DNA from: Parasitella parasitica
Taxonomy: Eukaryota; Mucoromycota; Mucoromycetes; Mucorales; Mucoraceae
NCBI GenBank assembly: GCA_025201805.1
Contig: MU619330.1
Coordinates: 51,622 to 85,063 of the forward strand
Direction: 5' to 3'
DNA: 33,442 bases
In this document: positions 20,244 to 31,400 of the stretch, piece by piece
How the letters are laid out: each line of letters opens with the position of its first letter
Numbering within the stretch: the first letter of the stretch is position 1
Translations under genes and position numbers: made by a program
The notes under the pieces: model-generated
The model's database searches: none
Seen by the model: only the letters and a program-made list of their open reading frames with translations
Told to the model about the DNA's origin: nothing

Positions 20244-22556
20244 TATTTGTCCAAGTCAATGTTCTTTTCGGTCAACGTTTTTTGCAATTCATGAAACATT
20301 TCGATGAATTCTTCTCTTTCAGTCCTCAGGATGGCTAATTCTCTCGACAGCATGTTCTGGATTGAGATGGAATCATGAGCATCAGAAATATGTAGATAAA
20401 AAGTGAATAAACCTCATTTTTCTCCCGTAATTTGGCTGAGTGCTTGCACTTGAGCCTCAACTGCTTATTTTCTTTCTCGCCTTGCACCTGTAGATTAGCA
20501 AATTGCGCGTTATATAGCGTATTATAGTATCGAGTGTGGGCTTACAAACAAATGTTTCCATCGGTCCCTTTCCTTCTGCAACATGTCCTGTAAAATTTAG
20601 AAATTAATATAAATAGTGAACGCAATGCCTATAAAATGTGATCTACATTTACCATTTTCTTTTTTAAAAACGACATTTTTGATAATGTGAGATCCTTTAT
20701 CTTGTTGAATGTGCTGCGGTGCCTATTAAGCAGCAGGGCTCTTTTGCGGTTTACTTTGGATTGTATCTTTGCCATATCCTTCTCCCACTTTCGTTCTTGT
20801 TGAGCTATCAGAGGAAAGATCGACTGTAACGAAAAGGCTTTCATTTGCAATGACAATATACTCCATACCTGCGAATTCTTTTTGCTGTGTTTCCTTTTTC
20901 CCCAGTAAACTGGATAGTTGCTCGCTGGTGTTTTTTAAACGTTGGATAAACGATTTTTTCTCTTCAATATCCTGTTCATTACATCCACATGTATCATGAA
21001 AATGTTGCTTCTAGATTGATTTGAAATTATGCACATACGCTGTAAGCATCCTGCAATTTATCCTTTGAAAAGGAATTTAGTCGCCAGAAGTAAGCAATCA
21101 ATGGTACGAACTTTGTATTCGTCCAGCTTGTAGTTATGCCTATCGCTGTCTTTGGATACCGCAAACTCATTAGCAAGCGATACAACCCTTATTCTTTGTA
21201 ATTTTTCCAGTAAATCTAGTGTCATTAGGGTCTCTCTCTTGTGATATTTTAGGCATTCCTATTCAAATGTATCCAATGCTTTCAGTAATTGCATAAAATA
21301 CATTTGGGATAGACACACTCACATTCATGTGTGCAAAGACGGCGAATTGTCCTTGCGAGCATATGAACCTGGCCACGGTATGTGTTAGAAAGTAGTAATC
21401 TGTAATCACTGGTACTCCTGGTGAATTTTCCCCAGTTTGAGTGTCTGCAATATACTTGATCAAGGATCCTACAGCGACAACAAGTGTCAGCTAGCCAAAA
21501 AAGCAAAATATCTCTCTTCTTTTACTTAGATTGTCGAAACAATTCGATATTCCATTCACATTTGCATCGGCAGCTGTGCTTGCGCTTGGTAACAATTCGA
21601 TAAACTTGGGTTCCAAAAGGTCGAATAAGAAAAAACTGCCAAACCTATTCGTTGATGAATTGAATGTATTGATTTTTAATACACTGGGTATCTTTGAGCC
21701 CTTTAAAACCAATTTCCATATTTCCTCGATGCTGTTTACTTGCTTCATCCAATGGTCAAGGCCCTTTTTAATTAATGAGCTGCCTATGGTAGCAATGTAT
21801 GAGTAAGCGTTGGTTTATGCATGTATATTTGAAAAGGGTCATCCTACTGGCACAAACCACATTTCTTCTGAGATCATAGCAATACGTGTCAGTAAAACCA
21901 AAGAAAGCATACTCGATTTTAGTGTTTATCGGATCCAACTCGGCAGCCAAGCCGTCAAGGAGCGATTTCTTCTGCTCCTGCCTAAGGAATACATTCGACA
22001 CATTTATACAATGCAAATGGCTTACTACGTACTTTAACTTGAATGTGGCAAAACTCCCTCTGAATTGCTTTAGTTGCAGTTATATTCATACGCATTATTA
22101 CATGTACACCCACCCTACTTCCATAAACAAAGCGGCAACATTATGTCCTGTTCGAATATATGAAATACGGCACCCTAATTTACTTATAAAATCGCATTGT
22201 TATACCTTTTGCTACTAAATTTGCTAATGTATGTTTCTCTTCGTCAAAAGCCATCTTGTCAGGGTCATTACAGCATTTATCCACTTTCCATTCCAACCTA
22301 TTCTCTAACGCATTAGGGTCAGACACAGGAGATATATACAAGTTGTATACTTTTGGTGGACTTGTGCTTGAAGAATATCCTGCGAGCCTTCCTTCTTTTT
22401 AATAGACAGACAAGTGGAATGATCATGCGGATATAATTCTCGCAACTCTGCTTGCGTCTTATGGAGATGAACAAACGTTTTTATGCTGCTAATATGGACA
22501 GTAGCTAAATTTTTAAACATGAACGAAAACGAAAGAAAAAAACATTTTTTTATCAT
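20243..22556 (-). CDS. Helical plus C-terminal coiled-coil protein, family uncertain (tentatively CIP2A-like)
   Basis: Thirteen exons join in frame on the minus strand. They are 22556-22351, 22297-22206, 22147-22119, 22037-21848, 21783-21526, 21468-21323, 21258-21112, 21062-21039, 20971-20869, 20804-20653, 20587-20546, 20487-20413 and 20356-20243, giving 525 residues. The first ~340 residues look alpha-helical (for example IEEIWKLVLKGSKIPSVL, LIKYIADTQ, FLTHTVARFICSQGQFAVF). From about residue 345 to the end the protein is a Lys/Glu-rich coiled coil. Just before it, HKRETLMTLDLLEKL...LANEF resembles in pattern the end of the armadillo domain of CIP2A-type PP2A inhibitors, but this is a weak by-eye match. 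The start may instead be the in-frame ATG at 22520. Exons 3 and 8 are tiny and need transcript proof. The start lies only 40-76 bp after the upstream D2HGDH gene. Confidence 0.6.
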
Positions 22557-22596
22557 TTTGATGGAGTATCTACATAAAAAAAAAAAGGCTCCAAAT

Positions 22597-24325
22597 CTAG
22601 TGTGAAGGAAGATACTTGTAGGGGTTCATGATGCCATTAGGATCAAGCATGTTCTTCATTGTTTTCATCATCTTGATCATGACGGGAGACTTGGAATAGC
22701 CCAAGAATTCATTCTTTGCTACACCTAAACCATGCTCAGCACTAATGGATCCTTGATGATTAGCAACCCATTCAAACAGGTAGGGCTCTATCAGAGCAGA
22801 AACACGGCTTTCAAGACGACTGGCAGCAATGTTCAAATGCAGATTGCCATCACCAACATGACCATAGGCAACTACATCAGTTACTGGTGAATCAGGATGT
22901 CCAAATACACCGCCGTCTCTCAAATGCTGGCGCATATCTTCAACACACTCGTATAATTTGGGCACAGGCATAGAGATGTCATACTTGTAAACTGCAGGTT
23001 CCTTTCCAAGCGCCTCGGTAAAACCTTCACGCAGGCTCCAGAGTTCACGAATTTGTGTTTCGTCCTGTGCAACAACACCATCCTCTGCAACGCCATCCAC
23101 CATCATATTCTCGAGGTAATTTGTTAGTTTCTACAGTTGCTGTGTCAGCCTTATTTTTGCACGCAGAGACGACAATATTCGCACATTACCTCATCGTCGT
23201 GGTCCTTATTCGAACCGCTGGTTTCAATCAAAATATAGAATGGATATTCCTTTTCCATGACATCCTTGGGAGTAGCGTGCTTTTTAAACATCTCAAGGGC
23301 GTTGGCATCCCAGAATTCGAAAGCTATAGATGTAATTCAATCATTAGCCGCCATTGTCGTCATGGCATGTTATTGACTTACCAGACAAAATTTCTGAAAG
23401 CTCTACACGAGATTGCTTGAACGCCTTTTGGACATCTTCAAAAGAGTTCAAGCCCAAAAGAGCGACATTCACAGCCTTCGAACGGTGAGGGGTAAGGATG
23501 GACACGCCTGTGATAACACCAATTGTACCCTCAGATCCAATAAAAAGCTGCTTTAAATCGTAACCCGTGTTGTCCTTTCTCAAGGTGGACATGTTGTCTA
23601 AAATAGTGCCGTCAGGGAGCACAACTTCCAACCCAAGGACAGTGCCATGAAGAGATCCGTAGCGCAATAGTCTCAAACCGCCTGCGTTGGTAGCGATATT
23701 GCCGCCAATATGACAACTGCCCTTGGCTCCTAAATCCAATGGCATCATATAACCTTTTTCACCCAACCAATTGTCAAGTACTTCAAGCACACAGCCAGCA
23801 TCAGCTGTCAAGATACCTGCAAAGAAAATTGTATTACTAACTGGCTTTTCCCACCCCTTAAAAATTTGGAAATTTACCTGATACATTATCGAATCCGCGA
23901 ATTTTATTCATGCCCTGCAAACTCAAAACCACTTCGTCGAATACGGGAACCGATCCACCGACTAGACCAGTATTACCGCCTTGAGGTACAACAGCCAATC
24001 TGTACGGGCAATCAAGGATCAGTAACTTGTCGGCGACAAGATTCAAAAAAAAAAAGAGGACACTTACTTTTGTTGGTTACAGTATTTCAGGATAGCAGAT
24101 ACTTGTTGTGTAGTCTTTGGCTTCAATACAAGCTGTGATTTACCGCGAAACTTGTGCATCCAGTCGGTGTTGAAGGCGAATAAGTCGTCCTGATTGTCAT
24201 AGATAAGGCCATTTCCACCCACAATTGTTTTAAAATAGTCTACATCTTGGCCAGTGAGCTTTTTGTAGCAGCAACAACAAGTTAGTATTTCCTTGCAAGA
24301 GCCGCACAGCCAACAAAACTCCCTC

Positions 24326-24362
<37 letters not shown>

Positions 24363-24564
24363 AGTTACTCACCTTTTTGAAATTTTCATTGCGAACGTAA
24401 CCCGGGAACTTGTCGACAGTATAAGACACTTCTCTAGTTGCATAGGAACGGCGAGCACATAGCATAGGCACGGTTTTAACTGCAGTGTTTTGGACAATGG
24501 GCTTGATGGATGTCAAGGCTACTCTGCGGGAAGCCAATCGTAGGCGCGAAGCAATTGACAGCAT
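22597..24564 (-). CDS. D2HGDH: D-2-hydroxyglutarate dehydrogenase, mitochondrial (FAD-linked oxidase family)
   Basis: It oxidises D-2-hydroxyglutarate (or D-lactate in close paralogues) to the 2-oxo acid, passing electrons through FAD. Six exons join in frame: 24564-24373, 24258-24068, 23999-23878, 23816-23382, 23323-23190, 23130-22597, giving 535 residues. The N-terminus is Arg/Ser/Ala-rich with no acidic residues over about 40 residues, typical of a mitochondrial presequence. The FAD domain carries [12 protein letters not shown] (about residue 132) and [17 protein letters not shown]. The C-terminal domain carries [11 protein letters not shown] (about 448) and SAEHGLG (about 488), which in this family bind the metal and substrate. 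The length matches the D2HGDH/Dld2 family. D-lactate dehydrogenase is the alternative, but the compact C-terminal pattern favours D2HGDH. Intron 1 is unusual; see findings. Confidence 0.93.
24330..24360. repeat. CT/GA dinucleotide microsatellite in D2HGDH intron 1
   Basis: A nearly pure run of CT units on the plus strand (GA on the coding strand) inside the 114-nt first intron (24259-24372). Confidence 0.9.
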
Positions 24565-25340
24565 GGTGTAATGAATGCTTATAAATATATATATATATGA
24601 AAAGAAAAAGAGAGAAGAGGAAGAAAGATGCAGGATCCACTATTAATTGACGAAAGCGGGGTGGATTTATGTAACTATCCAAAAGCGAGGGGGTTGTGTG
24701 GTGAGTCAGTCGTCTACTTTTATGGGCCAAAAAGATGTGCTTTGGGTTTGACTCCCGCAAAGAAAAAGGATGATCCTTGTGATACTGCACCGTATAGCAA
24801 CTTTTTGAATTGCATAATCTAACATACTTTTCAATCAACTACTCTATAGTGAACATGTCTATACAACAGATGCTGCTAAATTGAATCATCTTTCATCTCG
24901 CTGCCTTATCTAATCTTGCTATGTTACACAGAACGATCTTTTTTGATGTTGACACTAGTCAAGGTGCCAACGACGATGGCGTCAAATCTTATAAAGTTGG
25001 TGCTGTTTGAACGACGATAGGTCGAGTTTTTCATTAGGGGCTACTCGTTAAAATGTACATGAATCGATGGTGATCTTGATTCAGGATTTTTAGTGCTATT
25101 TAGCGGTAGCTTTTCAGAATTCTCGCGGATATGCATTTCTAATATAACTGACTCTTGCTTTATTGGCTAGTGGACATCTTCCACCAGACAATTGCGAATT
25201 TTTTTCAAGTTGTTCATGTGGGTGAACCGTGGGCTGCTGATGCTTTTTTCACGCCCAGTAGTGGCAATATATTTTTGAAACAGATTTATCCTTTTTCTCT
25301 CTCCTTTTTCTTTATATCATCGTTCTGCTTATCTGTGGAA
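24565..25340. promoter_or_regulatory. Divergent promoter region of D2HGDH and TPS2, with two AGGGG (STRE-like) sites
   Basis: The 776 bp between the two start codons must hold both promoters. AGGGG, the core of the yeast stress response element, occurs at 24688-24692 and 25036-25040. Yeast TPS genes are controlled through this motif, so a stress role is plausible but not shown; a 5-mer is easily found by chance. A short TA microsatellite (about 24585-24598) precedes D2HGDH, and a long pyrimidine tract precedes the TPS2 start. Frames inside (for example 24628-24822) have no recognisable protein. Confidence 0.4.
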
Positions 25341-28014
25341 ATGACCAGTAGTCCCCAAGGGCGCATTATCAATGTTACTCATCAGATTCCCTACGAACTA
25401 GCCTTGGAAAATGAGATTTGGAACATCACTCCTCGACGAGGACATGGCGCAATGTATGATGGAATTCATTCATTGCAACATCAATGGGAGATTCTGTTCA
25501 TTGGCTGGACTGGCCACATCAATCAAGTAGAGCAGGAATTGGATGGGCACATCAGAGGACCAGCCCATCATTTCAGCAAGTCGCAAAAGGCGCAAGTGTT
25601 CAAGATATTGAAAGATAAATACCAGTGCTTGCCACTATTTATGGGCGGGGAGATTGTTTCTGGCCATTACGATGGTTACTGCAAAACGAGTAATGATAAA
25701 GCAGAGCAAGGACAGAACATTGTTATATTCTAACGCGCCGAAAAACACTAGTGCTGTGGCCCTTGCTACACTATATGATTTGGAATAATGCCACTGACGG
25801 TAGATTGGAGCGAAAACAATGGGAAGCGTATGCAAAGGTCAACCAGCTTTATGCTGATTTTGTATCCGACGTGTATCAGGAGGGAGACATCAGTATGTGT
25901 AGTAGCTCAAGTTCTACATAACTCAAGCTAATCTCTCGATATTCACTGTAGTCTGGGTGCATGATTATCATCTACTGCTAGTTCCATCCATGATAAGAGC
26001 AAAACATCCAAAGGCTCGGATTGGATTATTCGTCCACTCGCCCTTCCCCACCTCCGAGATCTTTCGATGCTTACCAAGTAGGACACTTTTCCATTCATGC
26101 AAGTGGTCGCATGTACTCACACCTGATTATTATTATTGTTATTATTATTATTATTATTATTATTTAGAGAGACAAGAAATTCTAAAAGGCATCATCGGAG
26201 CCAATCTCGTCGGATTTCAGGTACGTTGACACTACTTTTCTGCGTGACAACAGATCACCGCCTCAACGTTCTTTCCCAGACATACGCCTATGCTCGACAT
26301 TTCCTTTCAACGTGCACACGAGTGCTTGGGTACGAATCTACACCTGAAGGATTGGGATGTCTTGACGGGCATTTTTGTCATGTGGGCACATTTCCCATTG
26401 GAGTGGATCCAGTGGAGATCGCATCACGGTGCCAGGCACTCAGCGTACAATCCAAAATCAAAGCAATAAAAGAAATGTATGCCGGCAAAAAGATCCTGGT
26501 CGGCAGAGACAAAATTGATCTTGTCAAGGGGGTGCTTCAGAAAATGGCTGCGTTCGAAAAGTTTTTGGTTGATTTTCCAGAATGGAGGAACAAGGTGGTC
26601 ATGATTCAACTGACTGACGGTTCCACTAACGAATCTGCAAAATTGGAACACAAAGTCTCTGAAATTGTAGCACACATTAATAATAAATATGGAAATCTAG
26701 AGTTTTCGCCGGTCTATCATTTTCATCACCAAATTCAGTTGGACGAGTATTATGCCCTGCTATCCACTGCAGACGCTGCAGTCATTACCGCCAATAGGGA
26801 CGGTATGAACACTACCAGTTTAGAGTATGTCATTTGCCAGGAGGATCGGCATGGTCCTCTGATCCTGTCCGAATTGACAGGCACGGCTGGTTCTCTTAGT
26901 TCTGCTTTAATGGTGAATCCTTGGGATTATGCTGATGTTGCAAAAGCTATAAATGAATCCTTGCTTATGTCAAAGGAAGAGAAACAATCAAGGCATATGG
27001 TGAGTTGGCTATGTGCGCATTGGATTGCAAAGTGTCGCTTAAGTGCCTCCTTTTTTTTTCTATAGCAAATGCTGGCACATGTAAAGACGCATACTGCATC
27101 CTTCTGGGCTCAATCTTTTGTCAAAGTGCTTCAAGAATCTATCGCTGCCTCAGAGCAATCAAGTTATACCCCGATTTTAGAAAAGAACGAGCTCTTGAGG
27201 CGCTATCATGGCTCTAAAAAGCGTCTTTTATGCTTTGACTACGATGTAGGTGGATACGACCAGTGGTAATTCAAACTTGATACTGACGAAATGACAGGGC
27301 ACATTATCGGCAGTGAGAAAGACGCCAGGATCGAGGGCGCCTACTCCAGCCATGTTACAAGCCCTTCAATCGCTGTGCAACGATTCTAGGAATCAGGTAT
27401 GGGCTATTTCAGGTAGAGATGAAGCGACATTAGACCAATGGCTCGGCCAAGTGAAAGGACTAGGATTAAGTGCAGAACACGGCAGTTTTGTCAAATATCC
27501 CAAAAGCAATCGCTGGATTAATCTGCTAGAGCATTTTGACATGAGCTGGAAGCATGATGTGTTGGATATCTTTACATATTATGCAGAGAGAACCACGGGC
27601 AGCTTTATCGAGCACAAAAGGTGTTCTGTTACATGGCATTATCGACTTGCCGATCCTGAATACGGGGCGTTTCAGTCAAAAGAATGCCAAAACCATTTGG
27701 AAAACGCTATCCTCTCAAAAATGCCTGTGGAAGTTTTGGTGGGTAACAAGAATTTGGAGGTTCGGCCTACAGCTACGAATAAAGGCGAGATTATCAAGAG
27801 ACTTTTGTCTGCGAACCAAGACATCGACCTCATCATGTGTTGCGGCGATGACAGAACAAATGAAGACATGTTCAAGATGTTGAAAAAGATAGATTCGCCT
27901 GAATTACCTGTGTTTACGGTCGTTGTCGGCATGGAAGACAAAAAGACAATGGCGGCCTGGAGACTGCCAACTGTGGAAGATGTGCTGAGCACTATCCAAG
28001 GCCTGACAGTTTAA
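25341..28014 (+). CDS. TPS2: Trehalose-6-phosphate phosphatase with TPS-like N-terminal domain (Tps2 type)
   Basis: It removes phosphate from trehalose-6-phosphate to give trehalose, within the cytosolic TPS complex. Seven exons join in frame: 25341-25689, 25752-25892, 25952-26077, 26168-26220, 26280-26999, 27066-27245, 27298-28014, giving 761 residues. Residues 1-500 are a GT20 trehalose-phosphate synthase-like domain with VHDYHLLLVP, FVHSPFPTSEIFRCLP and GTAGSLSSALMVNPWDYA. Residues 515-760 are a HAD phosphatase with motif I FDYDGTLSAV (about 521-530) and the acidic motif CGDDRTNEDMF (about 704). The synthase domain begins NVTHQIPYE, where active synthases have an N-R-L-P type segment and a Gly-rich loop, so it is probably non-catalytic as in yeast Tps2. 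The frame is open upstream of 25341, but that part looks like AT-rich leader. Poly(A) signal at 28138-28143. Confidence 0.95.
26128..26165 (+). repeat. TTA/ATT microsatellite in TPS2 intron 3
   Basis: About a dozen TTA-like units just upstream of the acceptor of the 90-nt intron 26078-26167, the longest intron of this gene. The pyrimidine-poor tract serves as the pre-acceptor region. Confidence 0.9.
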
Positions 28015-28472
28015 TGAATTCAACAAAACCGTGCATTGTTTTGGAACATAATGATAGTCGTCTTGTACATTTTTAGTTATACATCTTTATATGGCAATTG
28101 ATCATCACTGCTATAGTATTTACATGACAACACTTTTAATAAAAATCAATCCTTTTCGCTGATAAATTGACGTGCATTCCTCTCTACTGTATATCTTGCC
28201 TATTACTGAGGACAAGTGCCTAATACGACATCATCTTACATCAATTGAATAGTATCCCTTTGCTTCGACAGCTGCCACATACTATCTGTCAATCTATAAC
28301 TCATACATTCTTGTATACAACCTCAACTTGTATATAACAATAGGAAATTATATCATCTATTTAAAACAGAACCCATCCAAAGAATGGAACAGCCTTTTTT
28401 ATATATGAATTTTTTCCAGAAAACGAGAATGATAATTTCCTTCTTCTTCTTCTCTCCTGGTATTCATACAAT
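28015..28472. other. Intergenic region between TPS2 and the chitin synthase gene
   Basis: It contains the TPS2 poly(A) signal AATAAA at 28138-28143. The remaining ~330 bp should be the chitin synthase promoter. It ends in a TTC-rich tract (about 28440-28457) just before the start codon. No gene is seen. Confidence 0.4.
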
Positions 28473-31400
28473 ATGGGTAGTTCGGAAAATAAAAAAGCAG
28501 AAGAGAAGCCATTGCCATCAACAACACCAGCAGCAGCAGCATCATCATCATCATCCATAACCAACAGCCATGAAGAAAATCTTAAAAAAAAGCCGCTGCC
28601 CAATGCCAATCTACGAGTAGAAACAAACAATATAGGAACACCACAGTCATCGCAGAACACAGGATCACAGAGAATGTATCCAGCAGCAGCAGGGTCGATT
28701 ATGAGCAATTCAGCTACTCCAATGACTACTACAACAACTGCTACAAATAGAACTCGACATTACTCGACCAACAACAATACTCGACCTAGGAAAACCGAAT
28801 TGCCTACAGATACTAGGCCAGAACGGACACAGAGGCCTGAGGATTTGAGACGGGCTCAATATTTGGTCAACTCATCTAGTCATTCCAATGCCCCTAAAAG
28901 CGCTGATGACAAGGATAAAACAAACAGGTCAAAAAGAAAGCCTGCAAACTGCTGGACAACAACTAGTTGGATTTTGACGTGGTGGGCACCTCCCTTTATG
29001 TTGCGAACATTTGGTGAATATTATAGCTTAACCGGAAGAGATATCAACCAAACTAACACTGCATATTACAGGTATTAAAGATAAAAACATGCAGCAGGCA
29101 TGGCGTGAAAAGGTATCTCTAGTCCAGGTTATTATCTTTTTATGTGGTGTTGTTGGCTTCTTGACATTTGGCTTCAATGCCACCGTGTGTGGTCGACAAG
29201 CTAATCGCATTCGTCCTACGGGCGTCGAGTACAACCATATTGTCATTTCTGGAAGAGCTTTTGACTTGAAATCGTTTAGACACCCAACACCTGTGATTGA
29301 TATGCCTGGCAGTGGCGACCTGCAAGAGTTGGGCGTCGGTGGTCGTGATTTATCATTTCTTTTTCAGACTGTGAATTATAACTGCAAAGGCATTCTGAAG
29401 CCTATTCAGTCTGATGATGACAATGGCAATGTAGTTAACTATTTTCCTTGCGTCACACTAGATAGACTAAATCCCAAAGTCAATTCTACTGACAATCCTC
29501 AGCGCAATGGCTGCCATATCAGTACAAAATCTCGCTTGGCTCTGCGTCGTTTGGATGTCGTCGGCGATGTGTACTACAACTGGACAGACATCCAAAAACC
29601 AGGCACTAGTTTGGTCGCTTTCAATGGGTAAAGGGCTTCTTTTATGTACAATTGGAATGCCAACTAAATTTATGACCTAGAAATGTGCTGGACTTATCTC
29701 GTTTACGTTATCTCACGCCAAACATCCCTCTGCCAATCCAGGTAGCTCAAATTGTAGGCCCTGGTAGTGCATTCATCGGCAGAGACGCCACCTACTGGCT
29801 CAGTACAACGGCTGATCGACTACAGATTGGCAAGTGCCTCACTGATATCCTTAAAGTGGGCGTAGTCGATACAAGGTCAACTGGCTGCATTATTTCCGAT
29901 ATTGTTTTGTGGGTATCGCTCGCCGTCATCTTGGGCGTGGTCCTGATCCGCTTCTTTTTGGCTCTTGTTTTTGGCTGGTTTATATCCTGGAACCTTGGCA
30001 GTATTCGAGAAGAAACCGACCAAGACCGGCGAAAACGGCAAGAAAAGGTGCTTGAATGGGAAATGAACAATGCGGAAGAAATGCACTACCCAAGAACACA
30101 AAGCATTGCTTCTATTCCGGTTGCGTCTGTAGTCTCTCAAACAGGGCCTGCTGTGCCAGCACCTTTGACGGCTGCTGATGTGCGAAATTCATTTGCTACC
30201 GATGAGATGCCTCATTCAGCCATCAACTCGCCGCAATTGAACCAGCAGCAGAAGGCCAAGCGCCGTTTCTTCCCTACCACTTCAAGATTCACGCAGCCTA
30301 ATTCGCCGCGCTCCCTCAGCAGCTCGCGCCATTTTGGCACACCTGCTAGTATGCTGGATGGCAGCTACAGCAACATGGCTTCACCAAACGTACCTTATAC
30401 CCTGGGCTCGCAATTCTTTCGGAACATGGACGACAATCAATCGCAAAACAACGCTTCTATCCTGCAAGCACAAACACACAATTTTAATTTCGACCTCATT
30501 CACACGTTTATGGTAGTTACCTGTTATTCTGAAGGCGAGGAAGGGTTGCGCACCACACTGGACTCCCTAGCCAACACGGATTACCCTAGTTCGCACAAAA
30601 TGTTGCTGGTCATCTGTGATGGCATCATCACTGGCTCTGGAAATGGCAGCTCCACGCCTGATATTGTCCTGTCCATGATGAAAGATGATCTCGTACCTCG
30701 CGAACAAGTGCAACCTTCGTCGTATGTCGCCATTGCAGACGGTACAAAGCGCCATAACATGGCTAAAGTCTACGCGGGCTATTACAGCTACAACACTGAC
30801 TCTTCCAAGAATCCGGAAGTTGTCCCCGAAGACCAGCAGCAACTGGTACCAATGATTGTAATCGTAAAGTGCGGCACAGAGGCTGAAGCATCAGACAAAA
30901 AACCCGGCAATCGTGGCAAACGTGATAGTCAGGTCATTTTGATGAACACCATGCAGAAGGTATATTACGGTGAGCGCATGTGTGATCTAGAATATCAGTT
31001 TTGTAAAGCCATTGTCAAATTAACTGGGAATCATCCTTCACGATTTGAAACATGCTTGATGGTAGGTTTATCTCGAAAGATCATGCCGGCTCCAATTAAT
31101 CGTTTTTTTTTTTGGGGGGAAAGGTCGATGCTGATACCAAGGTATATCCAGATTCTTTAGCACGAATGATAGCCTGCATGTCTCGAGATCCTTATATTAT
31201 GGGTTTGTGTGGCGAGACCAAGATTGCGAATAAAGGTGATAGCTGGGTCACTGCTATTCAAGGTTTGTGCACAAACGAACACAGAATCGTTTAGTTTTTT
31301 TCCAAATTCTCACTCTTTTTTTTTTCCTATAGTGTTTGAGTATTATATATCTCATCATATGAGCAAAGCCTTTGAATCAATCTTTGGGGGCGTTACATGT

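Noticed and set aside
22148-22205. A 31-nt intron in the coiled-coil gene ending at the AG just after 22175
   Set aside because: Too short compared with every other intron here. The 58-nt alternative also keeps the frame and joins to the next exon.
24628-24822. 64-codon plus-strand frame between D2HGDH and TPS2
   Set aside because: No domain or splice partners. It occupies the divergent promoter region and overlaps no homologous segment.
25155-25340. In-frame extension upstream of the TPS2 ATG
   Set aside because: It is open but starts without an ATG, is rich in Phe and Ser from a pyrimidine tract, and Tps2 homology begins just after the ATG at 25341.
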